Under the pieces are notes generated by a model that did not search any database, had not been told where the DNA came from, and saw nothing but the letters and a program-made list of their open reading frames with translations. Shown here one piece after another: positions 35,197 to 45,477 of a stretch of DNA of 64,000 nt. The position numbers and the translations under genes were made by a program. Origin of the DNA: Mycolicibacterium baixiangningiae (GTDB lineage Bacteria > Actinomycetota > Actinomycetes > Mycobacteriales > Mycobacteriaceae); the NCBI RefSeq assembly GCF_016313185.1, contig NZ_CP066218.1:4960001-5024000 (forward strand), read 5' to 3'. Every line of letters starts with the position of its first letter. The first letter of the stretch is position 1.

Positions 35197-35202
35197 TAAC
35201 TT
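35197..35202 (+). promoter_or_regulatory. Predicted -10 box (TAACTT) of the aldA-linked TetR gene
   Basis: TAACTT, spacer GGACAT, then GTG 35209: leaderless spacing. Its last base is the first base of operator 2. Confidence 0.55.
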
Positions 35203-35215
35203 GGACATGTGTCCA
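35202..35215. promoter_or_regulatory. Candidate TetR operator 2 (TGGACA-TG-TGTCCA) over the TetR start codon
   Basis: A perfect 6-bp inverted repeat with a 2-bp spacer. It covers the end of the -10 box, the predicted transcription start and the GTG start codon, so bound repressor would block its own transcription. Confidence 0.65.
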
Positions 35216-35793
35216 GTGAAGCAGTGGCCGCGCTCACAGAGACGCCGCGCAACCGCCGGCAGGAGGAAACCTTCCGCAAGGTGTTGTCCGCCGGCGTCGA
35301 GATGCTGCGCGAATCGTCCTACGCCGACCTCACGGTCCGGGCGGTGGCCGCCCGCGCGAAGGTCGCCCCAGCCACTGCGTACACGTACTTCTCGTCGAAG
35401 AACCACCTGATCGCCGAGGTGTACCTCGACCTCATCCGTCAGGTGCCGTATTTCACCGACGTCAACGACAGCATGCCCACGCGTGTGGACAAGGCCTTGC
35501 GCAGCATGGCCCTGATGCTCGCCGACGAACCCGAAGTGGCAGCCGCCTGCACCACCGCACTGCTGAGCAACAGCGACGCCGCCGTCCGCGCGGCGCGGGA
35601 GCGCATCGGTGCCGAGATCCACAAACGCATCACCTCTGCCATCGGGCCCGGTGCCGATTCCCGCAAGGTGTCGGCGCTGGAGATGACGTTCTTCGGCGCG
35701 TTGGTCAATGCCGGCAGCGGCGCCTTCAGCTACCACCAGATCGCCGACCGGCTCACCTACGTGGTCGGCCTCATCTTGGGAGACGACCAGTGA
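35209..35793 (+). CDS. TetR family regulator of the aldA / cyp123-cyp51 divergon (Rv0767c-like)
   Basis: The 194-residue regulator starts at GTG 35209 (MSSEAVAALTETPRNRRQEE). The HTH is TVRAVAARAKVAPATAYTYFSS, a typical TetR recognition helix with the AYTYF ending. It is the first gene of the rightward cyp123-SDR-cyp51 operon (the stop overlaps the cyp123 GTG) and is divergent from aldA. Two copies of the inverted repeat TGGACA-NN-TGTCC(A/G) in the intergenic region make it the likely repressor of both directions. Confidence 0.93.
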   Translation: MSSEAVAALTETPRNRRQEETFRKVLSAGVEMLRESSYADLTVRAVAARAKVAPATAYTYFSSKNHLIAEVYLDLIRQVPYFTDVNDSMPTRVDKALRSMALMLADEPEVAAACTTALLSNSDAAVRAARERIGAEIHKRITSAIGPGADSRKVSALEMTFFGALVNAGSGAFSYHQIADRLTYVVGLILGDDQ

Positions 35794-37001
35794 CCCTGAC
35801 CAGCGATGTCGTGCTCGACCCGTATGACTACGACTTCCACGAGGACCCCTACCCGTACTACCAGCGGCTGCGCGACGACGCGCCGCTGTACCGCAACGAG
35901 CAGCTGGGCTTCTGGGCACTCTCGCGCCATGCCGATGTCCTGCAGGGCTTCCGCAACAGCACGACGTTGTCGAACAAGTTCGGCGTCTCACTGGACCCGG
36001 TGTCCCGGGGACCGCACGCGTCGAAGACGATGTCGTTCCTCGCAATGGACGATCCCGCCCACCTGAGGCTGCGCACCCTGGTCTCGAAGGGGTTCACCCC
36101 GCGGCGCATCCGCGAACTGGAACCGCGGGTGACCGAGCTGACCCGTAAGCATCTCGAGACGATGCTCGAGAAGGCCGATGCCGACGGAACCGTCGACTAC
36201 GTCGCCGAATTCGCCGGCAAGCTGCCGATGGACGTCATCTCGGAGCTCATGGGTGTCCCCGAGGCCGACCGGGACCGCATCCGCGCGCTGGCCGACGGGG
36301 TGATGCACCGCGAAGACGGGGTCAACGACGTCCCCGCCGAAGCGATCGAGGCGTCGCTCAACCTCATCGTCTACTACCAGGACATGGTCGCCGAGCGTCG
36401 CAAGAAGCTGACCGACGACCTGACCTCGGCGCTGCTCGAAGCCGAGATCGACGGGGACCGGCTGACCGACGAAGAAGTGCTCGGGTTCATGTTCCTGATG
36501 GTGATCGCCGGCAACGAGACGACCACGAAACTGCTTGCCAATGCCGCATTCTGGGGCCACAAGAACCCCGACCAGCTGACCCGGGTCTACGACGACACCT
36601 CCACGGTCCCGCTGTGGGTGGAGGAGACGCTGCGCTACGACACCTCCAGCCAGATCCTGGCCCGCACGGTGGTGGGCGACCTCACGCTGTATGACACCCG
36701 AATCCCCGACGGCGACGTGCTGCTGCTGCTCCCCGGCTCGGCCCACCGCGACGAGCGTGTCTTCGACGATCCCGACTCCTACGTGATCGGTCGCGAGATC
36801 GGTTCCAAGCTCATGAGTTTCGGCAGTGGCGCGCACTTCTGCCTCGGCGCCCACCTGGCCCGCATGGAGGCCCGGGTGGCGTTGACCGAGCTCTTCACAC
36901 GGATCCGCGGATACGAGGTCGACGAGGCCGGCGCCGTCCGAGTCCACTCGAGCAATGTCCGCGGGTTCGCCCATCTTCCGATCACAGTGGAGACCAGATA
37001 G
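35790..37001 (+). CDS. cyp123: Cytochrome P450, CYP123 family
   Basis: A 403-residue P450, ortholog by position and sequence of M. tuberculosis CYP123 (Rv0766c). Motifs: FLAMDDPAHLRLRTLVSKGF (C-helix), MVIAGNETTTKLLANA (I-helix), VEETLRYDTSS (ExxR) and FGSGAHFCLGAHLAR (heme Cys). Substrate is not established. GTG 35790 overlaps the TetR stop (GTGA). Electrons probably come from the ferredoxin encoded three genes downstream. Confidence 0.95.
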   Translation: MTLTSDVVLDPYDYDFHEDPYPYYQRLRDDAPLYRNEQLGFWALSRHADVLQGFRNSTTLSNKFGVSLDPVSRGPHASKTMSFLAMDDPAHLRLRTLVSKGFTPRRIRELEPRVTELTRKHLETMLEKADADGTVDYVAEFAGKLPMDVISELMGVPEADRDRIRALADGVMHREDGVNDVPAEAIEASLNLIVYYQDMVAERRKKLTDDLTSALLEAEIDGDRLTDEEVLGFMFLMVIAGNETTTKLLANAAFWGHKNPDQLTRVYDDTSTVPLWVEETLRYDTSSQILARTVVGDLTLYDTRIPDGDVLLLLPGSAHRDERVFDDPDSYVIGREIGSKLMSFGSGAHFCLGAHLARMEARVALTELFTRIRGYEVDEAGAVRVHSSNVRGFAHLPITVETR

Positions 37002-37826
37002 ATGCCACGTTTCGCACCCCTGCCCGACCGCCGGCCGGCCATCGTCGCCGGAGCATCGTCGGGAATCGGCGAGGCCAGCGCGATCGCCCTCGCCGCGCGC
37101 GGGTTCCCCGTCGCGCTGGGCGCACGCCGCGTCGAGAAACTCGAGGACCTCGTCGGGAAGATCAACGCCGACGGCGGTGAAGCCGTCGGGTTCCACCTCG
37201 ACGTGACCGACCCGAATTCGGTGAAATCCTTCGTCTCCCAATCGGTGGACGCCCTCGGCGACATCGAGGTCCTGGTGGCCGGTGCGGGTGACACCTACTT
37301 CGGGAAACTCGCCGAGATCACCACCGACGAGTTCGAATCGCAGCTGCAGGTCCACCTCGTGGGCGCCAACCGACTGGCCGCGGCGGTGCTACCCGGCATG
37401 CTCGAGCGTCAGCGCGGCGACCTGATCTTCGTCGGCTCCGACGTCGCCCTGCGCCAGCGCCCCCACATGGGCGCCTACGGCGCCGCCAAGGCCGCCCTGG
37501 TCGCCATGGTGAACAACTTCCAGATGGAACTCGAGGGCACCGGCGTGCGTGCGTCGATCGTGCACCCCGGCCCCACGAAGACGTCGATGGGCTGGAGCCT
37601 GCCCGCCGAGAAGATCGGTCCGGCGCTGGAGGACTGGGCCAAGTGGGGGCAGGCGCGCCACGACTACTTCCTGCGCGCCTCCGATCTCGCGCGCGCCATC
37701 ACCTTCGTCGCCGAGACACCGCGCGGGGGCTACATCGCCAACATGGAACTGCAGCCCGAAGCGCCGCTGGCGAACGCGCCCGCCGAACGCCAGCAGCTGA
37801 GGCTGAACGCGGAGAACCTGAAATGA
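37002..37826 (+). CDS. Short-chain dehydrogenase/reductase, 274 aa (Rv0765c-like)
   Basis: SDR with cofactor motif AIVAGASSGIGEASAIALAA (GxxxGxG) and ALGARRVEKLEDL; the Arg residues after the second strand favour NADP(H). The catalytic Ser is in LIFVGSDVALRQ, and Tyr and Lys are in HMGAYGAAKAALVAM. The gene begins directly at the cyp123 stop and ends at the region of the cyp51 start, so it is certainly in the same operon. It may interconvert an alcohol and ketone made by the neighbouring P450s. Confidence 0.94.
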   Translation: MPRFAPLPDRRPAIVAGASSGIGEASAIALAARGFPVALGARRVEKLEDLVGKINADGGEAVGFHLDVTDPNSVKSFVSQSVDALGDIEVLVAGAGDTYFGKLAEITTDEFESQLQVHLVGANRLAAAVLPGMLERQRGDLIFVGSDVALRQRPHMGAYGAAKAALVAMVNNFQMELEGTGVRASIVHPGPTKTSMGWSLPAEKIGPALEDWAKWGQARHDYFLRASDLARAITFVAETPRGGYIANMELQPEAPLANAPAERQQLRLNAENLK

Positions 37827-37839
37827 CCACCGAAGGGCA

Positions 37840-37858
37840 GGAGCGGAGCGACCGGGGA

Positions 37859-37860
<2 letters not shown>
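37840..37860 (+). repeat. 21-bp GC-rich motif at the cyp51 start (copy 1)
   Basis: GGAGCGGAGCG then ACCGGGGAAT, ending inside the ATG at 37859. A second copy with one mismatch lies at 60922-60942 near the end of the molybdenum hydroxylase large subunit gene. Confidence 0.7.
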
Positions 37861-39974
<2,114 letters not shown>

Positions 39975-40070
39975 CCGTGGTCGCGTGTAGTTTGACACCC
40001 GTCGAGAGCCCACTGAGACATGCGTCACTAGGCTGATGGCCGAGACGTTCTCCGAAGGAAAGCAGGCAAG

Positions 40071-41198
40071 ATGAAGACCAAAGGCGCCCTCATCTGGGAG
40101 TTCAACCAACCGTGGTCGATCGAGGAGATCGAGATCGGCGATCCGGTCCAGGACGAAGTCAAGATCCAGATGGAAGCGTCGGGCATGTGCCACTCCGACC
40201 ACCATCTGGTCACAGGCGGAATCCCGATGGCCGGGTTCCCGGTGCTGGGCGGTCACGAGGGCGCCGGCATCGTCACCGAGGTCGGGCCCGGCGTCGAGGA
40301 CGTCGCTCCGGGCGACCACGTCGTGTTGTCGTTCATCCCGTCCTGCGGGCGCTGCCCGTCGTGTCAGGCCGGGCTGCGCAACCTGTGCGACCTGGGTGCC
40401 GGGCTGCTGGGCGGCACCGCGGTGTCCGACAACACCCACCGCATCCACGCCAAGGGACAGCCCGTCTTTCCCATGACGCTGCTGGGCACGTTCAGCCCGT
40501 ACATGGTCGTGCATAAGAGCTCGGTCGTGAAGATCGATCCGTCGATCCCGTTCGAGGTGGCCTGCCTGGTCGGCTGCGGCGTCACCACGGGCTACGGCTC
40601 GGCCGTCCGCGCCGGTGACATCCGGCCCGGTGACGACGTCGCGGTGATCGGCGTCGGCGGCGTCGGCATGTCCGCGCTGCAGGGTGCGGTCAACGCGGGT
40701 GCGCGCAACCTCTTCGTCATAGAGCCGGTCGAGTGGAAGCGCGACGCCGCGCTCAAGTTCGGGGCCACCCACGCCTACCCGGATCTGGAGTCCGCGTTCG
40801 CAGGCGTTGCCGAGGTGACCCAGGGATTGATGGCCAAGAAGGTCATCGTCACCGTCGGTGAGCTGCACGGCCAGGACGTCGACAACTACGTCAACCTGAC
40901 GTCCAAGGGTGGCACCTGCGTGCTCACCGCCATCGGCAGCATGATGGACACCCAGGTGACGCTGAACCTCGCGATGCTGACCCTGCTGCAGAAGAACCTG
41001 CAGGGCACCATCTTCGGTGGCGGTAACCCGCACTACGACATCCCGCAGCTGCTGTCGATGTACAAGGCGGGCAAGCTCAACCTCGACGACATGATCACCC
41101 GGCAGTACAAGCTGGAGCAGATCAACGACGGATACTCCGACATGCTGGAGGGCAAGAACATCCGCGGCATCATCCGCTTCAGCGACGACGACCGGTAG
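40071..41198 (+). CDS. adhB: Zinc-dependent, NDMA-type alcohol dehydrogenase
   Basis: A 375-residue medium-chain dehydrogenase, ortholog of M. tuberculosis AdhB (Rv0761c). Structural-zinc cysteines are in CGRCPSCQAGLRNLC. Catalytic-zinc residues are in GMCHSDHHLVTGG, where Cys and the His-Glu of GGHEGAGIVTEVG are conserved. The Rossmann motif is VAVIGVGGVGMSALQGA. NDMA-dependent members hold NAD tightly and use an external acceptor. A good ribosome site (GAAGGAAAG) precedes ATG 40071, and TTGACA at 39992-39997 may be a -35 element, so it may start its own transcript. Confidence 0.94.
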   Translation: MKTKGALIWEFNQPWSIEEIEIGDPVQDEVKIQMEASGMCHSDHHLVTGGIPMAGFPVLGGHEGAGIVTEVGPGVEDVAPGDHVVLSFIPSCGRCPSCQAGLRNLCDLGAGLLGGTAVSDNTHRIHAKGQPVFPMTLLGTFSPYMVVHKSSVVKIDPSIPFEVACLVGCGVTTGYGSAVRAGDIRPGDDVAVIGVGGVGMSALQGAVNAGARNLFVIEPVEWKRDAALKFGATHAYPDLESAFAGVAEVTQGLMAKKVIVTVGELHGQDVDNYVNLTSKGGTCVLTAIGSMMDTQVTLNLAMLTLLQKNLQGTIFGGGNPHYDIPQLLSMYKAGKLNLDDMITRQYKLEQINDGYSDMLEGKNIRGIIRFSDDDR

Positions 41199-41201
41199 GC
41201 C

Positions 41202-41642
41202 ATGCCCGACAACAGCACTGAAACGGTCGAGCAGTCACCGGTGGTCGCCGCGTCGCGGTCGTCGTGGCGATGCGTCCAATCCGGCGACAAAGAGGGCTGG
41301 CTGGCCCTGATGGCCGACGACGTCCTCATCGAGGACCCGATCGGCGAGGCAGTGACCAACCCGGACGGAACCGGGGTGCGCGGCAAGGACGCCGTCGCGG
41401 CGTTCTACGACGCAAACATCGGGCCGAACACGCTCACGGTCACCTGTGAGGCGACGTTCCCGTCGAGCTCGCCGACCGAGATCGCCTACATCCTGGTGCT
41501 GCGGACGGAGTTCCCGAACGGTTTCGTCGCCACGGTCCGCGGCGTGTTCACCTACCGGGTGAACGATGCGGGCCTGATCACGAATCTGCGCGGTTACTGG
41601 AACATGGACTCGATGACGTTCGAAGAGGCCAAGGGCGATTAG
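41202..41642 (+). CDS. Ketosteroid isomerase-like (NTF2-fold) protein, Rv0760c-like
   Basis: 146-residue NTF2-fold protein: WRCVQSGDKEGWLALMADDV, LIEDPIGEAVTNPDGTGVRG and AAFYDANIGPNTLTV are typical of the mycobacterial KSI-like family. The M. tuberculosis homolog binds steroids but isomerase activity is weak or absent, as I recall. It begins 3 bp after adhB, in the same operon. A role in handling a cyclic ketone is consistent with the neighbours but unproven. Confidence 0.9.
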   Translation: MPDNSTETVEQSPVVAASRSSWRCVQSGDKEGWLALMADDVLIEDPIGEAVTNPDGTGVRGKDAVAAFYDANIGPNTLTVTCEATFPSSSPTEIAYILVLRTEFPNGFVATVRGVFTYRVNDAGLITNLRGYWNMDSMTFEEAKGD

Positions 41643-41673
41643 CGGCACGCAACCGCTCGCCGGGCGGGGTGCG

Positions 41674-42504
41674 GTGGTGGTCGGCGGCACGCGGGGCATC
41701 GGCCTCGCGGTCGCCGAACTGCTCGCCGCGCGAGGTGCCGGGGTGGTGGTGAGCGGACGGGACGCCGATGCGGTGGACGAAGCCGCACAACGTGTCTCGG
41801 GTGTCGGATGCGTGGGCTCACCGGCCGATCCCGAGGTTGCCGACGCACTGATCGAGCGATGCGTGCGCGAATTCGGCCGCATCGACATCCTGGTGAACTG
41901 TGCGGGTACCGCGGAGCCGCCCGGATCGTCGATCCTGAACGTGAGCTCCACACAGTTCCGCGACCTGCTCGACGCACACCTGGGCACAGTGTTCGAGACG
42001 TGCCGGGCGGCGGCGCCGCGAATGGTGGCGCAAGGCGGTGGGGCGATCGTCAACACGAGTTCCTTTGCCTACCTGGGTGACTACGGAGGGACGGGCTATC
42101 CGGCCGGCAAGGGTGCGGTGAACGCGCTGACGTTGGCGATCGCCGCGGAGCTGGCCGAACACGGCGTGCGCGCCAACGTCGTGTGCCCGGGCGCCAGGAC
42201 ACGGTTGTCGACGGGTCCGGAGTACGAATCACACGTGACGGAGCTGAACCGGCGCGGGTTGCTCGACGACGTCAGCCTGCAGGGCGCGCTCGACGCGGCC
42301 CCGCCGGAGTATGTGGCGCCGACGTACGCATATCTGGTCAGCGATCAGGCACGCGATGTGACGGGTCGGATCTTCATCGCGGCCGGCGGCTTCGTCGGTG
42401 AGTTCGCGCGGCCCTCCCCCGGATTCCTCGGGTATCGGGACCACCACGACTCACCGCCGTGGACCGTCGAGGAGTTGCACGGGGTCATCGGGGGCTCAGC
42501 GTAG
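41674..42504 (+). CDS. Short-chain dehydrogenase/reductase, 276 aa; true start may be ATT 41638
   Basis: SDR with cofactor motif VVVGGTRGIGLAVAELLA, strand VVVSGRDADAVDE, the NCAG element in ILVNCAGTAEPPG, Ser in IVNTSSFAYLGDYGG and Tyr-x-x-x-Lys in GYPAGKGAVNAL. The C-terminus is extended (GFLGYRDHHDSPPWTVEEL). The first standard start is GTG 41674, which cuts into the first beta strand. In frame upstream the sequence ISGTQPLAGRGAVVVGG reads naturally back to ATT 41638, which overlaps the KSI stop (ATTAG), and an in-frame TGA lies at 41614. An ATT start is therefore plausible. M. tuberculosis lacks this gene at the locus. Confidence 0.87.
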   Translation: MVVGGTRGIGLAVAELLAARGAGVVVSGRDADAVDEAAQRVSGVGCVGSPADPEVADALIERCVREFGRIDILVNCAGTAEPPGSSILNVSSTQFRDLLDAHLGTVFETCRAAAPRMVAQGGGAIVNTSSFAYLGDYGGTGYPAGKGAVNALTLAIAAELAEHGVRANVVCPGARTRLSTGPEYESHVTELNRRGLLDDVSLQGALDAAPPEYVAPTYAYLVSDQARDVTGRIFIAAGGFVGEFARPSPGFLGYRDHHDSPPWTVEELHGVIGGSA

Positions 42505-42778
42505 GGCGGCGATAGCGGACAGTTTGCGGCGGTGCGGTGTGGCCCGTATCCGGGTCCGAAAGGTGGCGGTCGGCCATGAGCTCGGCCGGGTCCACCAGCG
42601 ACACTCCGTCATCATCAACTCGAAACACTTTGCCTGCAATCCCCCGTGACAGCCGCCCTCCACTGCCACGGAAGAAGCATTAGCCCGGTGGTTCAGGTGA
42701 AGATGGACATTGCCCCTGCTTGGCGAGAGCTGTACTAACCCGAAGTCTTCCGACTTCCATAGCTGAAAGGAGCCGCAG

Positions 42779-42997
42779 ATGGACGTCCTTACTGCGGCAA
42801 TATCATTGACGGCCGTCGCATGTTTCATCGCACTGAGTGCCTGGTACTTCCGCCGCATACGCGCCGGTCGCGCTGACACTTACGTCAACCCTAGCTGGCC
42901 CACCACCATGCGTCCGTCTCCAACGGAGTTTCACGCACCGCAGCACGACGATAAGCAGACCAGCCGGTACGACGATGGCTCCGGGAACATTCGGTGA
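42779..42997 (+). CDS. Small single-pass membrane protein, 72 aa
   Basis: ATG 42779 is preceded by a strong ribosome-binding site (GAAAGGAG, 7 bases before the ATG). Residues about 5-25 are hydrophobic (AAISLTAVACFIALSAWYF) and are followed by basic residues (RRIRAGR), giving one helix with the tail in the cytosol. The tail is polar and unstructured. No family is recognised. The end overlaps the next start by 4 bp (GTGA), so the two form a unit. The 274 bp upstream (42505-42778) hold no other gene that I can support. Confidence 0.75.
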   Translation: MDVLTAAISLTAVACFIALSAWYFRRIRAGRADTYVNPSWPTTMRPSPTEFHAPQHDDKQTSRYDDGSGNIR

Positions 42998-43515
42998 CGC
43001 CAGGAGACACCGACGCTTCTCGGCGTCAACTGCCACAGCGCCGCTGGATGGGTCCGCACCGACGCTGGTGGGCCGCGATGGTTGGGGTGGCGGTAGTCGC
43101 TGTCGCCGTCGCCGTCGTCGTGCTACGTGCCCAGTCAAACCCATGCCGGGCAGTCGACGAGCTGGTTGCCTTCAATGAGTCACAGCTGGCGTTGTTGCAA
43201 TCCCGTACGCACACCCCCGCTGCAGGTTCACATGACGAGCCGTCGGCCCCCAGCGAGAGCGACTACCAGGCTTGGGCCGAGGGAATGCAGCAGCACGCCG
43301 CTGAGGTAACCAAGCCCGAACTAGCGGAGCACGCGCAGCGAGCGGCGGAATTGGCCGACCAAACCGTCGTTGTAATCCGGAAGTTTCGCAGCGAGAGCAG
43401 TTCCCGCGACGTCCTAGATGTGGAGCCACCGCCGTCAGCGAAGGCCTATGGGGAAGTAACGACCGAGTTACGCGGGGAACTGCAGGCGCTCGAGAGCGCC
43501 TGCCCGCGCCGCTGA
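42994..43515 (+). CDS. Membrane-anchored protein with short extracytoplasmic domain, 173 aa
   Basis: Starts at GTG 42994. A basic N-terminus (RRQLPQRRWMGPHRRWW) leads into one hydrophobic helix (AAMVGVAVVAVAVAVVVL, about 28-45). It is followed by about 125 mostly helical, Glu/Ala-rich residues (ELAEHAQRAAELADQTVVVI) with one Cys near each end (NPCRAV and ESACPRR). No family is recognised. Coupled to the small membrane protein before it. The pair sits between genes that are adjacent in M. tuberculosis (KSI and HIT), so it looks inserted. Confidence 0.75.
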   Translation: MTPGDTDASRRQLPQRRWMGPHRRWWAAMVGVAVVAVAVAVVVLRAQSNPCRAVDELVAFNESQLALLQSRTHTPAAGSHDEPSAPSESDYQAWAEGMQQHAAEVTKPELAEHAQRAAELADQTVVVIRKFRSESSSRDVLDVEPPPSAKAYGEVTTELRGELQALESACPRR

Positions 43516-43634
43516 TCATCGATCGACCTTCGATGACGGACCGATGCGTTGCTCGACTATGAGTGCCGGCATGAATCGCTTGGTCAGGCGCCACATCGCC
43601 TCACGCCCCGAGCCAACCCCCGCCTGACCCTCAC

Positions 43635-43640
43635 TATGCT
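43635..43640 (+). promoter_or_regulatory. Predicted -10 box (TATGCT) of the HIT-protein gene
   Basis: TATGCT, 7-nt spacer CGGGGCC, then ATG 43648: leaderless spacing. Confidence 0.5.
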
Positions 43641-43647
43641 CGGGGCC

Positions 43648-44052
43648 ATGGCGACTGTCTTCACGAAGATCATCAACGGAGAACTGCCGGGCCGATTCGT
43701 CTACGAGGACGATGAGATCGTCGCGTTCCTGACCATCGCGCCGATGACCCAGGGCCACACGCTGGTGGTGCCCCGCGCCGAGATCGACCAGTGGCAGGAC
43801 ATCGAGCCGCAGGTGTTCGCCCGCGTCATGGAAGTCTCGCAGCTGATCGGCAAGGCGGTCGTCAAGGCGTTCGGCGCCGAACGCGCCGGCGTCATCATCG
43901 CCGGCCTCGAGGTGCCGCACCTGCACGTGCACGTCTTCCCGGCCTACAACCTCACCGACTTCGGATTCGCAGGAGTCGACAACAACCCGTCGCCGGAGTC
44001 CCTCGACGACGCGCAGGCCAAGATCAAGGCCGCGCTCGCCGAAATCGGCTGA
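43648..44052 (+). CDS. HIT family nucleotide hydrolase/transferase (Rv0759c-like)
   Basis: 134-residue histidine-triad protein. It starts [20 protein letters not shown], a typical HIT beginning, and the catalytic triad is in [11 protein letters not shown] (HxHxH). [15 protein letters not shown] is also conserved. Members hydrolyse nucleoside phosphoramidates or related adenylated compounds in the cytosol. ATG 43648 follows TATGCT at leaderless spacing. It ends 4 bp from the convergent phoR. Confidence 0.95.
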   Translation: MATVFTKIINGELPGRFVYEDDEIVAFLTIAPMTQGHTLVVPRAEIDQWQDIEPQVFARVMEVSQLIGKAVVKAFGAERAGVIIAGLEVPHLHVHVFPAYNLTDFGFAGVDNNPSPESLDDAQAKIKAALAEIG

Positions 44053-44055
44053 CGG

Positions 44056-45477
44056 TCAAGCGGTTTCGAAGGTCACGTCGCTAAACCGCGGCATGTTCAC
44101 CGTGAAGCGGCAGCCCTGCCCTGGCGCCGTCGTCACCCGGACCGACCCGCCGTGGGCCCGCACCAGCGAATCGACGATCGACAGTCCCAGCCCGGTCCCG
44201 CCGCTCTCCCGTGCCCGCGACGAGTCGGTGCGGTAGAACCGCTCGAACACCCGGCGCGCGTCCTCCTCGGTCATCCCCGGCCCCTCGTCACACACCTCGA
44301 GCACCGCGTTGTTCTCATCGGTGCCCACCCGCACCGTGATGCCTGCGTTCTTCGGCGTGTGCTGCAACGCGTTGGCGACCAGATTGCCCAGCACCTGCCG
44401 CAGCCGTGCTTCGTCACCCAGCACCTCCGGTGTGCCGGGCCCGTCGAGCACCTGCAGCGTGATCGTGCGCAACGGCGCGATCGACCGGGTGTCGTGCACG
44501 GCATCGGTGGCCAGCGCCAGCAGGTCCACTCGGTGCTGCTCCAGCGGTCGCTGCGCGTCCAGACGCGCCAACAGCAGCAGATCCTCGACGAGCAACCCCA
44601 TCCGGCGCGATTCGCTCTCGATGCGGCTCATCAACATCTCGACGTCGCGCGCGGCGCCCTGACGGTACAACTCGGCGAAGCCGCGGATCGTCGTCAGCGG
44701 TGTGCGCAACTCGTGGCTGGCATCGGTGATGAACCGGCGCATCCGCTCCTCGGAGGTACGCGCGGCATCCGCTGAGGACTCCGAGGACGCGACCGCCTGC
44801 TGGATCTGCGCCAGCATTCCGTTGAGCGCCAACGAGAGCCGACCCACCTCGGTGCGGGGGTCCCGTTGCGGCACCCGGCGGTCGAGCTGACCCGCCGCGA
44901 TCGCCGCCGCCGTCTCCTCGACCTCCGCGAGCGGGCGAAGGCTGCGTTGCACCACGGCATAACCCACGACACCGAGGATCAGCAACACAGCCGCCCCGAT
45001 ACCGACCTGCGACCAGACCAGCGCGCGCACCGTCGACTGCACTTCGGACAGGTCGATCGCCACCGTCGTCAGCTCCCCGTCGGGGCCACGGACGGTCATC
45101 GCACGCCATTCCACATTGGAGTGGTTGACCGACCCCACGGTGACGGGATCGGGACCCACGTCGTTGTCGGCCGGCAGCAGGGGTTCTGCTTCGCGGTCGT
45201 TGACGGCGGTCCACATCCGCCCGTCGGGGCCGGTTCCCCTGACGTAGAAGTTCGACGGCGGGCGGGCCGGGTTGGGACCCGCCAGCGGCGTCACCGGCAG
45301 CTGGCGTGGCGCCTGCGCCCAACTGCGCGACGCGTCGAGCAGTGTCTGATCCACCCGGCTCTCCAGGCTGTGCCGCATGATCGACGTCACGGCGATGCCG
45401 GAGGCCAGCAGCCCCAGTGCGACGAGCACCAGCGTCGCGGCCACCAGACCCAGCCGCAGGGGCACGCCGCTGCGCAC
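44056..45477 (-). CDS. phoR: PhoR, sensor histidine kinase of the PhoPR system
   Basis: 473-residue membrane sensor that phosphorylates PhoP; in mycobacteria PhoPR controls lipids, pH response and virulence functions. Two membrane helices (about 10-35 and 155-180) flank an extracytoplasmic domain. A HAMP segment (RSLRPLAEVEETAAAIAAG) follows, then the HisKA box with the phospho-His (FITDASHELRTPLTTIRG) and the HATPase motifs NLVANALQH (N box), VCDEGPGMTEED and GGTGLGLSIV. The GTG start overlaps the phoP stop (TAGTG), so translation is coupled. Confidence 0.96.
   Translation of the reverse strand: MRSGVPLRLGLVAATLVLVALGLLASGIAVTSIMRHSLESRVDQTLLDASRSWAQAPRQLPVTPLAGPNPARPPSNFYVRGTGPDGRMWTAVNDREAEPLLPADNDVGPDPVTVGSVNHSNVEWRAMTVRGPDGELTTVAIDLSEVQSTVRALVWSQVGIGAAVLLILGVVGYAVVQRSLRPLAEVEETAAAIAAGQLDRRVPQRDPRTEVGRLSLALNGMLAQIQQAVASSESSADAARTSEERMRRFITDASHELRTPLTTIRGFAELYRQGAARDVEMLMSRIESESRRMGLLVEDLLLLARLDAQRPLEQHRVDLLALATDAVHDTRSIAPLRTITLQVLDGPGTPEVLGDEARLRQVLGNLVANALQHTPKNAGITVRVGTDENNAVLEVCDEGPGMTEEDARRVFERFYRTDSSRARESGGTGLGLSIVDSLVRAHGGSVRVTTAPGQGCRFTVNMPRFSDVTFETA

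Noticed and set aside
42496..42879. Minus-strand frame of 127 codons between the SDR and the small membrane genes
   Set aside because: No ribosome site or recognisable motif, and it overlaps the well-supported small membrane protein gene with a strong ribosome-binding site.
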